Shown one piece after another: positions 17,801 through 29,946 of a stretch of 64,000 nt of DNA. The notes beneath the pieces are model-generated. The model did no database searches and was not told the DNA's origin. It worked only from the letters and a program-made list of their open reading frames with translations. A program made the translations under genes and the position numbers. Every line of letters begins with the position of its first letter. The first letter of the stretch is position 1. Source of the DNA: Eublepharis macularius (Eukaryota > Chordata > Lepidosauria > Squamata > Eublepharidae); the NCBI RefSeq assembly GCF_028583425.1, contig NC_072801.1:20046001-20110000 (forward strand), in the 5' to 3' direction.

Positions 17801-20800
17801 ACTTGGAATGTTGAGAACAGGCATGAGGCCCCACAGCAAAATGGCTGCTGATGGGGGGTGGAGGGAATAGCTAATCACAAAATGGCTGTTGTGGGCAAAT
17901 CATAAAATGTTGGGAGGTTCCAAACCATTTCTTATGACAGAGGCACCTGTTTCAGAACGAGTGCTCCTATAATTCTCCACTGCCTTTCTTTGCTCAAGCA
18001 AACAAGGAATTTAATAAAATACATAATTAAAACAACAGAGACAGGCCAATTAAAATTCTGCCAACATAAAAGATGACAGATACATAGCAATACATGCATG
18101 TGCTTGATTTTAAGAGCGGCACCCGATGAGCACAATTGTGTTAAAACCAAGAGCAGCGAACCCATGGTCATCTACTTCACAAGCGGAAGCACAGGGGCTC
18201 CGAAAATGGTTGAGCATTCACACTGCAGTTACGGCATCGGCTTTACGGTCAGCGGCAGGTAAAGTCCACTGACTTCTGGGCACGTGCAACAGGTTATGGA
18301 CTGGGGAGACTCAAACGTTGGGCAGAAACACCAGAAGGGGTAGAGAGCTCGGTGCATGATTTTAAAAATGGATTCAGTGAGTTGATGCTGAATGAGTACA
18401 TCTGACCGAGTACAGTTTATCCCTCCTCCTTTCCAGGAGCTCACTCCAGAGTCTCCTGCAGCCCTACCTCAACAATTGATTCCAGATACGTTTTGTTTTT
18501 CTCTGTACAGATACTTGATGAACCTGACCCCTTCGGATGTATTCTGGAACACGTCTGACACAGGGTGGGTCAAGTCAGCCTGGAGTAGTGTGTTTGCACC
18601 CTGGATCAATGGATCGTGTGCCTTCGTGCATCATTTGCCACAATTTGAACCCGCTGTCATACTGAACGTAAGAACAGTAGCTCCAACAGAGGGTGTATGC
18701 TATTCAAAAGCTCAGAGATCCAGAGCTGATGTAGACAAGGGATTCTCGCATTTTGTCACAGAGAGGCCCCATTCCAATATGGTTTAAACAGAAAAAAATC
18801 TGCAAGAGGTCCACTGAATCTGGACATTTTGTACAACAGATCTCTGCACGTGGATTGCAAGCGAGTAAAAGCAGGAGGTAGGATTGTACCTGTTCGTGCC
18901 TGCTGGCCCTGTCCCTTGTATGCATTAAGTATAATATCTGAAAAAGCGTACACACATACAAAATATACACAAAGGCACTGTACATAGGACAAGGTACCCT
19001 AAGAAGTCAAATTCCAGTTGCACAGACATTTACTTCAAAGAAATGTTCAAAAGTACAGGTGTGTATGAGAGATATCCTGAAACCCTATCATTTGCACAAC
19101 ACTTTCAATGTCTGAAATGCTTCACACTTGCTGTAAACCTACAACAGCCCTATAAGGTAGGCCATTATCATTACCCTGCCCTGGCTGGGCAGGGGCACAG
19201 GAACTTTATGGGAGAGACAGGATTTGAACTATGGAACAGACAGATCACAACTCCTTTAGTTAGCCACTGGGCTACACCAGCCTCTGTAGTCCAATCCATG
19301 GTCTAGCAAGGCTAACCTCTTGTCCTGCACTCTGCAGGCAGGCTGGGTCTAGGCTCCATTGGAGTAAGGCTGCAGGTTTGGCTGGCTAGACTGATGCTTG
19401 TAGCTGGAGTTTGGAGCACAGAGCTTGCACCCAGTGGACCAGTTGATCCAGCAATGCAGTCTCCCCAAGTCTCAGGCTAAATAGGCTGGGTTTTGATGAG
19501 GCTCAGCTGCGCTTGCTAGCAGGTGTGGAAGCTCCTGTGCTGTGCTTTGGCCAGAAACAGAGGTGAAGAGAGAGAGAAATGAACACTATGGAGGTAGCTG
19601 CCACTGAAACCATGTTATTTTAAGCTGCAGAGCCAATCAGATCTTCAGGAGCCAATCAGAAGTCCTGCTAGGCAGGACTGAAAACATTTGGTAGGCAACA
19701 AGAAAGGTATCAGTGAGCACTACGGTGCCCTTGGGCATCACCTTGGGGACCCCTGTAATACTGACCATAATCGACCATTTTATTTATTTATGCCATTTAC
19801 AGTCTGCCTTTCTCACTGAGGCTCAAGAGGCAGAATACATAGTGTGAGATTAGTACAGTCAATATCGAGGGCATTTCAATAGACAATGCCATAGGGTATA
19901 TAAGTGCAAGTTTATCAGCAAAAATCCAACATCAGCAAAAATCCAATACAAAGCAAAACATCAGCAAAGATTCAATGCAAAGCAAAACATCAGCAAAAAT
20001 CTAATACAAAGCAAAACATCAGCAAAAATCCAATAAAAAGCTGAAGAAATTCTGAAACAGAGCATAAGCAATTCTATGACAGACATTAAACAACACAGAA
20101 CTACCCAGGATGAGCATGCTTAAAGAAACAGAGTCCATAATAGCACATATGAGGCAGCTTCCCCTGCATTCAAAAAGCCGACTATTCTAATGACTCTTAT
20201 TCAAACCCTATGACAAAGGTTTTTTATGTCTCTTCATCCTCCAGCCATTTCAAACCCTGACTCAAAGTGCTATTATCATGGCTTTTTTCTGGGAAAAGAG
20301 GTGGTGGAACTCAGTGGGTTGCCAGCACAGGGGGCAACTCTTGGCAGGAGGTGGTGCCCCTGGTACCACATGTGTGCCCGAAAAGTGCACGCATGCTCCC
20401 AGGGCCAATGATGTCACTTTGGGTCAGCTGGAACAAGGGAGGAGTTTTTAAAAGTTTAAATCGCCCTTGGCGAAAATGGTCACATGGCTGGTGGCCCCGC
20501 CCCCTGATCTCCAGACAGAGGGGAGTTTAGATTGACCTCTGCACCGCTTGGCGCGAAGGGCAATCTCAACTCCCCTCTGTCTGGAGATCAGGGGGCAGGG
20601 CCACCAGCCATGTGACCATTTTCAAGAGATTCTGGAACTCCGTTCCACCGCGTTCCAGCTGAAAAAAAGCCCTGGGTTTTATGATGCTTGTGTAATGTTT
20701 GTGCTTTCATTTCCCGCCCCCCATGCAGACCCTGTCCAAGTATCCAATCACCGCTTTCTGCACAGCTCCAACTGCATATCGTATGTTAGTACAACACGAT

Positions 20801-22240
20801 AACAACAGGTACAGTATTCACTCCAATGCAAGACTACATTTTTTTCCAGGAATGGCATTTTTTAAAAAAGATGTGGTCATCTTACATTTGCATATAGGAG
20901 ACAGTTATGTCCAATAAAAATATTTGTTTGGTGTATAACATTTTTAGGGAGGCGGCTGTCTTACATTCTGGGCTGCCTTCCTTTCAAGTACAGAAACTAT
21001 TTTTCATTGGGTAAAAAGAAATAAAGGAAGTGAGAGAAAACTCAATACAAGAACTGAGATTGGGTAAACATTCCACCTAGAGCCACTGTTGTGTCTTGCT
21101 GGATTTTCTGGCAGCTTTAAAGGGGGGGGGGGTCAACTTACCAAAGCCCCTAAGAGCTGATACGGTATCTTGAAAGTGGAGACGTTATTTATTGCTCCCT
21201 TCCCTCCCTGCTGCAATTCATCACAGAGCCATAGCATCAGTAGATTCCAGAAGTCCATTGAAAGAGACTGGCTTTTCTTTTCCTTGAATTTCACTGTTGT
21301 CCAAAACTAATCACAAATTACAATTCCCCTCGTCTCCCCCGCCCCGCAATTTCCCCTCTATCTTCCAGTATTTATCGCAACATCCTGGGGCTACTGTTTG
21401 CTGCCTTGTGTGACCACAAATCTATAATTCTCAATACGCGATGCCCTTTCCTTGCTAGAATTCATTAAAGCTCTCCAGCCAATGAGATGGAGCAAAGCCG
21501 AACGCCAGCTCCAAATACTTAGGAAACAATAAACAAAAAACATTTGTAAAAAAAACCCAATGCCTGGTAATGAGTAGTTGCAGCAAAACCATAATTCTTT
21601 TTTAAAATCATGCAATAATTGATGCTATCAGTCAACGATTTCAATGCATGAAACTGCTCTTAAAGATCAGCTGTTGCAAAAGATGATTATCTAACCATGT
21701 CATCCCAGGATAATAGACAGTCCCTTCAGACATACCTAATTTGTACCATAATTCAAATAATTTATGTAAAGCCCTGAGCAGGTTGGGACCGGCGTATCTT
21801 CGGGACCGCCTCTCCCTGTATGTTCCTCGGAGACTGCTTCGATCAGCGGATAAATGTTTACTGGTGGTCCCCGGCCCTAAGGAAGCCCGCCTCGCTTCAA
21901 CCAGGGCCAGGGCCTTTTCAGTCCTGGCCCCAGCCTGGTGGAACACTCTGTCAATGGAGACCCGGGCCCAGCGGGACATATTATTGTTCCGCCAGGCCTG
22001 TAAAACAGAGCTGTTCTGCCAGGCGTTCGGTGGTTGAAGGGGGCGATGCCATGTTGGCCTCCCACCTTTGTGGTGGGGGATTCTCCCCACCGTTGCACCT
22101 TAATGTATTTGGTTTATTTATTTTATTATTGCTTATTGTATGTTGATTTTAGAATTATTGTTTTCTTGTTTTTATTGATTTTAACTGTTGTTCACTGCCC
22201 AGAGCCCCTGAGGATGGGTGGTTTATAAATTGAAATAATA

Positions 22241-22278
<38 letters not shown>

Positions 22279-25200
22279 TTTCATGCCTTCCACAGAATCT
22301 GAACTCACTGTGGTCATATAATACAGAAGTGAGTGACCACACCCAAACCTTTGCAATGGGGCTGATTGACATTTAAGGGACACCTTGTCTGAGCCAAGAG
22401 CCCACCAGTAAGACAGCAGCCTTTTGGTTTGTACTGTGGTGCTTTGGGGTTACTAACGGTCATCCTTCCCTTTCAAGCTACAAATTCAAGAGTCTGCGGC
22501 ACTGCGTGACCGGAGGAGAACCTCTCAATCCGGAAGTGATGGAACGCTGGAAAACTAAGACAGGGCTGGATATCTATGAAGCGTACGGTCAAACTGAAAC
22601 GGTACGTCCGCCCTTGCTCTTGCAGAACTGTGTCTCAGGCTATGACCTCTGTGCCCTCACCATTTTGTGCAAGGTTTTAAAAGATGCTGTGCATCGATGG
22701 GGTGGCCTGATAGAGAGCGCACCCGAGTTTAAGCTTTGCAAAGTCCTTCTGTTTGCAGAACACCATCACAAGGACTTGGGATCAGACACACAATGAGACT
22801 TTTGTGCCTCTCAGACTCACACTGTGTTCTTTTATCCTCATGACTAGTGTGTAAGGGCAGCTGTACCTTTTCCCTGCACACTGATTTCTCCTCATAAAAT
22901 AGCCCCACGGAGCTCCTATTGGCTCTACTGAAGGGCAGCCACATAAGCAACGAATCCCTAATATAACATAATAATAACATTCAATTTATACACTGCCCTT
23001 CAGGACAATGCCCACTCAGAGCGGTTTACAAAGTATGTCATTATTATCCCCACAACAAAACACCCTGTGAGGTGGGTGAGGCTGAGAGAGCTCCAGAGAA
23101 CTGTGACTAGCCCAAGGTCACCCAGCTGGCTTCAAGTGGAAGAGTCGGGAATCAAACCCGGCTCTCAAGATTAGAGTCCCGCGCTCTTAACCACTACACC
23201 AAACTGGCTCTCCATACTATCATCCCAACAATGACATGAAGCAAGTGAGACTCAAAGAATGAGCAATTGTAACTTGCCTCCCAGTAAGCTTCATAGTGAA
23301 GGATTTGAACCCAGGTCCAACTTATTTTAATCCAACCTGGGAGCAACAATACTATCAGCCTAGGTAGAGGAGGAGGTGCAACAGCACCCAAATCTCCTTC
23401 TTCACCCTAGAAGGTGGGCCCAGCTCTAGTAAACCTCACCAACATCTCCTTGGCCTTCAACAGGCCCTGGCAGACTATGTTAGTCCCATTCCTATGAGGG
23501 AAGTCCCACAAGACATCCAGGGCGTCTGTAACTGACTGATGCAGTCCAACCGCTTTTGTAATGCTGGAACACCCTTTTCCTCACGTGGGCTGGAGGTGCA
23601 GGGTACCTGATGCATGCTGGGAACAACTCCTGGACTCCTCCCATTCAAATGATCAGAGAAAGGTGGAGGGTGTTTTTTTGCACTCCCTTATCAATGCACA
23701 TATGCATGTGTAAGAACTGAAGTTACCACATCTGTTATCCATGCTGCCAGTAAGCAGATCATAGAACCACAGAATCATAGGGTCGGAAGGGTCATCTAGT
23801 CCAACCCCCTGCACAATGCAGGAAATTCACAGAGACAAAACCAACACACACACATACACACACCCTCATTTTGTTTTGTTGGGTTCCCTTACAGGTAACA
23901 ATATGTGCGAATGTCAAAGGGATGAAAATTAAACCAGGATCAATGGGCAAGGCATGTCCACCATATAATGTTCAGGTACGAGGACAAATTTTCTATCCTG
24001 GCATCAGAGAAGACCGGCAAGAAACTGTGCTATTTCCCCTCTTATTTCCCTGTTCCTAGTAAAATATCAACCATCATGATGATGGGTCTGCGTGAAAGAT
24101 TGGTGTGCATATTGCAAAAAATCCCTAGGAAGTCTATATATACTGCAGTTTGTGTTCTCTTCCAAATGTTTCCCTTTGACCTGTCAGTTTTCTTTATGCT
24201 GCAGAAAACATGGCAGCACTTACCTGTAACTTGTTCATTGTTTCACACATGGGACTGCACAGGTACCACGACAATGAACTTAACAGGAGCTATAAAAAAC
24301 TAAGCCTTGCTTAGTTAAAGAACTATTTAAAGAACTTAGTTAAAGAACTATTCCCTTTCTGTGACACTACTGAGCAATGAAAAGCTGGGAACGAACATTT
24401 ATACATGGTTTCCTTTGTTCCATAGAACTTAAAAGGAGCCACTAAGAACTGAGCCATCATCCCTCACTGTGCATTATTGGTTTTAATTCTACACATGAAT
24501 TTTAAACCATCAGTCTCGATCAGTGAAAACAACATATGTATTCATTTCTCCAGATTGTAGATGACCAGGGCAACATCCAGCCCCCAGGAAAAGAAGGAGA
24601 TGTTGCCATCCAAATTCAACCCAAGAGGCCGTTTTGTTTCTTTACACAGTATTTGGTAATTATGATTATTTGAGTGACAACAATTTGGTGTGTGGCACAA
24701 TCCAATGAGGAGTTACTTCATTCTTAAGCCCATTGATTTCAACTCTGCACAGAAATAAGGGCTGTCCCCCCACCTAAAGAAAGCTTATTCTATTGATCAT
24801 AGTAATGGCGTCATTGATTAAATTGGCATACACATAAAAATTTTTGGATGAAGTGATGTAGAAACAAGCCCCGCTCCTTTCATTTACAGAATACACATTG
24901 CTCTAAACTGCTGGTTAAGATATAGCTGACTGTCAAAGCACCATATGAAGCTGCCTTAGACAAACAACTGGTGTATCCAGCTGGAAAATACCTGCAGTGA
25001 CTAACAGTGGCTCTAGCAGAGCAGGTCTCTTTCAGTATCTGCTCTAATGCTTTAACTGGAGATGCCAGCTATTGGACTGGAGGCTTTCTGCATGGCAGGC
25101 ATGTGATCTACCACTTGATTCCACATTTGGTCCCATGTTTACTGATTATATTTTTATCGTCTTCTAGTTCTCTGGAAAATGGAACTTCCATGTTTAGAGG

Positions 25201-28200
25201 CTCTTGCATCACGGAACTCAGAGATGGCATATGTAGGGCACCCAAGAGACCTCCCTTCCTAGCACTGACTAGCTCCAGAGCTGTTTAGCTTCAGCAAGGT
25301 GGTGACATCACAGGATCAGAGAGCCATGGCTCAGTGGCAAAGCATCTGCTTAGCATGCAGAGGGTCCCTTGTTCAATTCCCGGCATATCCAGCTAAAAGG
25401 TGGTAGGTGATGTGAAAGACCCCGGAGAGCTACTGCCAGTATGAGTGGACAAGGCTAACCTTGATGGAGCAATGGTCTGATTCAGTAAATGGCAGCTTCA
25501 GGTGTGTACCTGGGATCCAGGTAGCAGCTTAAAAAATAGAGTGCCTTACTATTTACTTAGATGGACAATTTACAAAATGAATGGAGTCATCTGTTTAAAA
25601 TTCTGTGCCATCATGCTTCGTTCTTTTATAAGGATAACCCTGAGAAAACGGCAGCCAGCCAGCGTGGAAGCTTTTATATCACTGGAGACAGAGGGATCAT
25701 GGATGAAGAAGGCTATTTTTGGTTTGTCGGAAGGTCAGATGACGTCATCAATTCTGCTGGGTAGGGTCCTCTTCCAGTTGGATTTTTCCAGATTCAGTAA
25801 CAGAAGGCATGTAGTCTTTTAGACGGTTGCAAGTTGGGAGCCCACAAGGAATCTTGAGAAGGGTGATTAACAATTAAGAAATCACACCCACAGCCTGATG
25901 CCACTAAGGGTCCAAGAACCAAACAAAAAAGCTGAATTTTTGCCAATCTAACTAAATCCAGCTTTCCAGATCAAATGAGAGAATCCCAGATCCGATCCGG
26001 GAACCTGGATCAAGATCTCCGATAAATCTGGGTTAATCCATGTAAATCTGGGAAACACAGCTTCTGCCTCTTGGCAGGCTGTTTCCCTGTCTTCTCCCAT
26101 ATTTTTTTTCCCAAGAGGGATGGAGGCGGAATGAGGCAAGAAGGGGGGAGTGTAGCCAATCCATGGAGGAGCTCTACTTGTCTGCCTAGTATCTGTGAGT
26201 GACACTGGTTCAGTTGGGCTAAGTTGCAGTCATGTCCCTTGCTTCAGTTGAGTATGGGTAGCATCCTCTCTTTTGACACGATTCTTAGGTTTGATGTTAG
26301 TTCCCTGGTTTCACTTTCATTCTGGGGGCATTTCATTCCTTTGCTTCAGTTTGGTTCTGTGGGATTTTCTCTAGATTGAGCTTGCATTTGGAAGTGTCTC
26401 TCTCATCAAGGGCAGCCTTGCCCCTACGTGTTTCTGCTTGAAAACCAGCTTGGAAACTTTTCTGCCATAGGAAACAATGGAGAGTGGCCGGGGTGGGGGT
26501 GGGGCACTTATTCAGGGTCTCATAGAATTGGAATCCAGGGTCCAATCTTACTGAAACTTGGGGGGATCTTTAGTGGGCAGTCAGGAATAGGTTCTCTGAA
26601 AAATTGGTGAAGTTTGCTTGAAAAATGCCCTCCCAGCTACCCAGATAGCCACCGGATAGTTTTCCCCATAGGGAATAATAGCTGAATAAATCTGGGATTC
26701 TCTAATTTGGCCAAACCAGATCAGAGAATCTTTCCTGGTTTTCAAGGATCCTGGATTTTTTTGGGAAACTTGGATCCAGATTTCTCAGGGTTTTTTTTTG
26801 GTGTGTGGGGGGGTACACACCCCTAGATGCCACAGCATCTCAGCAGTCTAGTCAATCTTCTCTACCTAAGAAGATAGTTTCCAGGATATATTGGAAACCT
26901 GACTCTCAAAAGTTTATACCCTGGAAATCTTGCTACTAGTCTTTAAGGTGCTACCGGATTCAAATCTTGCTCCTTCCTTCAAGTTACTACAAGCTATTAA
27001 AAGTTCAAGCAGCCCCAAATTTCCCTTCCCATCTCCATTCCCCTCCCCGACTTTAACTGATGCTAGACTGCTCTCAACTTTCTATGACTTGCAGAGGGCA
27101 ACAGGCACGCTCAGTGCTTGCTGGGTCACTTCAAGGGCTCTTTTCAATTTTGGCTAACCAATTATTTTTTTGGCACACTTAGGGAGCCCCCCTAGGTCTG
27201 CAGATTCTGGTACCACCTCAGGGTAGCGCCATTGTACTGTTCTACTGACAGACATGGGACCGTCAAGTCCCATCACTTATTAGGAGGACTTACTAGGAGG
27301 CATTTACATGGAATGCACATTCCCTCTTAGGTATCGTATTGGCCCATTTGAAGTGGAAAGTGCCCTGATAGAACACCCGGCAGTCGCTGAATCAGCTGTC
27401 GTCAGCAGCCCAGACCCCGCCAGAGGAGAGGTAAAGAGACATTCAAATAATCCTTTAAATCCAGAGGTGCCTGCCCAAGCATGCCAAGCACTTGCTTGGA
27501 AAAACCAACAGACTTTGAAATACCACAGCAGCAAAATTGTACTGTATTTCAAGGTACTTTCCTGATCAGGGAAATGGTAACATCTAGAAAAACTAGGTTG
27601 ATGTATGAGTGAGAAATAGCTGGTGCACTCCCTGAATCAATGACTAACTCCAGCAAAGCATTCAGTTGTATCCCACCAGCTCCTCCACAGGTGAAGGAGG
27701 AGACCCCCTCTGATCACCCCCCCCCCCCCAAAGGCTAAGCTGAGGTTGGTGGGAACCACATGAACAAAAGCCAGGGCAGTGAGGAAAGGGACTGGGTAAG
27801 ACTGAGCAGAAAAGATGGTGGGATACAATCCACTGGTATCTGGCACAAAATTTAACATCTGACTTTTCTCTTTTTTAAAAAAAAAACCAAGTTTCTAGTC
27901 CTTATGGTTTGAGGCCCTTATTTCAAAAACGTATATGCTGCCTTAAAAGCAAGTGCCTGGTGCTCGCCTGGCCTCCTAATATCTTTGCTCTCATTGGCCA
28001 GAATACAGAAGGAGGGAGCTGGTTCACTTCTTTGGTAAACAACTGGGTAGAATCCTAACTGCATGCTTTACCATATTCCGTCACAAAGGGACCACAGCGT
28101 TTGCCCTTTAAAATGAAGGCTGCAAAGAAGAGGCCTCCTTTCTGGCTTCCTATAAGTCATTAATATCTGTCTTTCCCCCCTCATCATGTAGGTGGTGAAA

Positions 28201-29946
28201 GCATTTGTTGTGTTGTCTCCTGCTTTTCTGTCACATGATCCAGAGAAATTAACCAAGGAGCTTCAGGAGCATGTGAAAAGAATTACTGCTCCCTACAAGT
28301 ACCCAAGAAAGGCAAGTGTCTTCCCAGCGCAACTGAAGCACAGTTTCCCCCTAGGGATCGCAGGTGCCCATCAGTGGTGGGCAACCTCCCAGCGGTTTGC
28401 TCGCTTACCCACCGGCTGCTGGCGGGAGGTTCCAAGCTGCCTGGTGTTCACCTGCCACCAGCAGGCACCCAAGGCACAAGTGTGGTGTACAGGCTTCCGG
28501 CAGACACGATGTCACTTCCAGAAGTGATGTCATTGCTCCCGTTGTGGGAGAGCTCCTCTGCTTCTCTTGGGGCCGATTTTAGCCTTGCTGGGAGGGTATA
28601 GGGACCTGGCAACCCTAGCTCCCCATCACCATTTGCAAAATCAAACCTTATTGAATGAACAAGACACTCGCCCTGTTGCTAAGAGTTTCTCTACACAAGA
28701 CATTTTACACAAGTAGGCTCAAGCGAAAAATCTTACACTTGTTCTCCCATTGTGGATACACCTGCACTGCTAGGGAGACAGAGTACATTTGAATATAGGA
28801 CCACACAGAAAGTAAGAGTCTCTGTGCACGAGATATCTTACACGAGGACACTCAAGTGTAGGGAGATGCAATGTTGGCCAGGAAGCACAGTTTAAAAAGA
28901 CAGAGCCAGCAGAGATGGCTCCTCAGAGGGTTTGTTAATTTCATCTTTGCCTTCCAGAAGGGGAGGTGAAATTGACAGAGCCTTTGGCTCTATCTTTTTA
29001 AACCACTTTTCTCTGCCAACATTGCATCTCCCTACACTTGAGCGTCCCCGTGTAAGATGTCTTGTGCAGAGAGACTCTAGGTCAGCAGATGGCGCTGAGT
29101 TGGGAATTTTTGAGGCTAGCTGTCTCTTCCTGCTGCCACTGGTTCAGGTTGATTTCACATTTCTCTTTTGTGTTGCATTGATTTGCAAAATCTCTGTTTC
29201 CATTCTGCAACATCAAGGGAAACTCGTGATTTTTTATTTTAATTTTATTCTCAGTTTACTTGTACAAATATTTCCCCATAAAAGTTATTTGCACCCTAGT
29301 GAGAACCTGAGAACATAGGAGGAGCCCTGATGAATCAGACCCATGGAATCCAGGATCCCTGGTTTCTCGCACTGACTGATCAAATTCCCCAGAGAGACAT
29401 CAAAACAGGGGGATAGAGCCAATATCTCCCACTGTGGTTGCCCCGTCCTCCCAGAAATTGGATCCAGAGGTCTACTGCCTCTGAACACCGTAGCTGACAG
29501 CCTCTGAAGACCTATCCTTCATTAATTTGCCTAACCCTCTTTTGAAGTTAATTAAGTCCTGGTTAATTATGCATCATATTAATTTTTTGACCCAAGGATA
29601 CTGATGACAATATTTTATAAGGAAAATTTAGGACAAGTGAACAGAAAATGGCATAAATACAATAGGTTCGATTTGCACAAGGGAGAAATTAAACAAAAGG
29701 GAGTGGGTAGGGATTTCCAGGTTATGACAATTGGGATGAGATATTTGAAGGCCTCCCTATTGCTGACTGAAAACCATTGTTCCAAGAGTCCCATTAATCT
29801 CATAAGAACTTTTACAAGGGTGTAAAAAGGGAACTAAACATTTGACTTTATAAATACAGGTGGAGTTTGTCCAAGAGCTGCCCAAAACCGTTGCTGGGAA
29901 AATCCAAAGGAATATATTACGGATTCAGGAATGGAAAAAAGTCTAG
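14813..29946 (+). CDS. ACSM5: ACSM gene A: mitochondrial medium-chain acyl-CoA synthetase, ACSM5-like
   Basis: Coding exons: 14813-14992, 15757-15967, 16620-16827, 18115-18258, 18511-18667, 20729-20808, 22478-22601, 23895-23975, 24554-24655, 25633-25760, 27331-27430, 28192-28311, 29860-29946. They join in frame to 573 residues, a normal ACSM length. The family forms an acyl-adenylate from ATP and a medium-chain or aromatic acid, then the CoA thioester, in the mitochondrial matrix. Visible features: basic N-terminal targeting peptide; P-loop TSGSTGAPK (222-230); YGQTE (363-367); TGD (446-448) with R463; C-terminal lysine in TVAGKIQ (K559). All splice sites are GT-AG except the intron after exon 12, which starts GC (AAG|GCAAGT). 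ACSM5 is inferred from PDILT adjacency and residues such as [10 protein letters not shown] and RPFCFF; another ACSM is possible. No close poly(A) signal was found. Confidence 0.93.
17103..17490. mobile_element. Non-autonomous DNA element (TAGGGTTGCCAGGTC ends)
   Basis: The right end reads GGGACCTGGCAACCCTAG and the left end a degraded inverted form, CTAGGCTTGACATTCCCC. GC-rich, with the phrase GAAGTGATGTCATCAC shared with the copy at 28352-28618. It lies in intron 3 of gene A. A clean duplication was not seen. Confidence 0.55.
19085..19286 (-). mobile_element. tRNA-derived SINE, degraded
   Basis: The minus strand begins near GGCTGGTGTAGCCCAGTGGC and contains a B-box-like TTCAAATCCTG. It is an old copy in intron 5 of gene A. 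Confidence 0.5.
19781..20140 (-). mobile_element. LINE 3' end (minus) with internal minisatellite
   Basis: The plus strand starts ATTTATTTATGCCATTTACA, then CTTTCTCACTGAGGCTCAAG, the reverse of a LINE 3' tail that also appears at 52640-53165 (minus). Bases 19917-20040 hold about four copies of a roughly 30-bp unit built on CATCAGCAAAAATCCAATAC. It lies in intron 5 of gene A. Confidence 0.5.
20277..20674. mobile_element. hAT-type MITE (CAGGGCTTTTTT family)
   Basis: The ends are CATGGCTTTTTTCTGGG and GCTGAAAAAAAGCCCTG. Flanks GCTATTAT (20269-20276) and GGTTTTAT (20675-20682) look like a decayed 8-bp duplication with two differences. The interior inverted repeat around CTCCAGACAGAGGGGAGTTT is nearly perfect. 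It ends only 54 bases before exon 6 of gene A. Confidence 0.75.
21745..22277 (+). mobile_element. L2-like LINE, 3' end with (GAT)n tail
   Basis: Same family as 4540-5253. The coding remnant carries [28 protein letters not shown] and RQACKTELF, one stretch open over 98 codons, so this copy is better kept. It is followed by an AT-rich tail and an uninterrupted GAT triplet run at about 22236-22277. It lies in intron 6 of gene A. Confidence 0.65.
22962..23210 (-). mobile_element. tRNA-derived SINE (MIR/CORE-like)
   Basis: A full-length copy. The tRNA-like head is at the right (minus-strand GAGCCAGTTTGGTGTAGTGG), with a B box TTTGATTCCCG and an L2-like tail (GGGCAGTGTATAAATTGAAT) at the left. It lies in intron 7 of gene A. 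Confidence 0.75.
23761..23835 (-). mobile_element. CR1 LINE 3' end fragment
   Basis: The plus strand reads AGAATCATAGGGTCGGAAGG then CATCTAGTCCAACCCCCTGC, the reverse of the terminal 75 bases of CR1. It lies in intron 7 of gene A, just before exon 8. Confidence 0.75.
24205..24255. mobile_element. Old DIRS-like terminal fragment
   Basis: The phrases CTTACCTGTAACTTGTTC and CACACATGGGACTGCACAGG parallel the young element's terminal CTCACCTGTAACTGTTGATC and CACATTGGGACTGCGCAGG in the same order. Only a short, worn remnant is visible, with no coding part. It lies in intron 8 of gene A. Confidence 0.4.
25318..25500 (+). mobile_element. tRNA-derived SINE (second family)
   Basis: The head is GCCATGGCTCAGTGGCAAAG with a B box GTTCAATTCCCGGCAT, then an unrelated body ending in GGTCTGATTCAGTAAATGGC. 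Minus-strand relatives are at about 24935-25110, 33625-33840, 42330-42490 and 58553-58950. It lies in intron 9 of gene A. Confidence 0.65.
25905..26825. mobile_element. Non-autonomous hAT-type element, 921 bp
   Basis: Bounded by a perfect 8-bp duplication, GATGCCAC, at 25897-25904 and 26826-26833. The right end reads GTACACACCCCTA and the left TAAGGGT, a weak terminal repeat. Subterminal blocks such as AATCCCAGATCCGATCCGGG on the left and GATCCTGGATTTTTTTGGG on the right are loosely inverted. No transposase frame. It lies in intron 10 of gene A. Confidence 0.75.
28352..28618. mobile_element. Non-autonomous DNA element (TAGGGTTGCCAGGTC ends)
   Basis: The left end TAGGGATCGCAGGTGCCC and right end GGGACCTGGCAACCCTAG are inverted. 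The interior has ACTTCCAGAAGTGATGTCAT. It lies 40 bases into intron 12 of gene A, next to the GC splice donor. Confidence 0.6.
28815..29078. mobile_element. Palindromic MITE (AGAGTCTCT ends)
   Basis: A hairpin: AGAGTCTCTGTGCACGAGAT at the left is answered by a GTGTAAGATGTCTTGTGCAG segment at the right. The internal AGTGTAGGGAGATGCAATGT also has its partner. A longer copy is at 57350-57733. It lies in intron 12 of gene A. Confidence 0.65.
29302..29560. repeat. Interspersed repeat, family not identified
   Basis: It contains CCTGATGAATCAGACCCATG and CCTAACCCTCTTTTGAAG, phrases with weaker relatives at 2945-3150 and 32378-32440. Probably a LINE or SINE fragment in intron 12 of gene A. Confidence 0.35.

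Noticed and set aside
19917-20040. CRISPR-like array of roughly 30-bp repeats
   Set aside because: The units are adjacent without unique spacers, inside a LINE tail in a vertebrate intron; it is a minisatellite.
28680-28760. A further copy of the AGAGTCTCT palindromic MITE
   Set aside because: Only the outer 40 bases look similar (TCTCTACACAAGACATTTTA); too degraded to bound.
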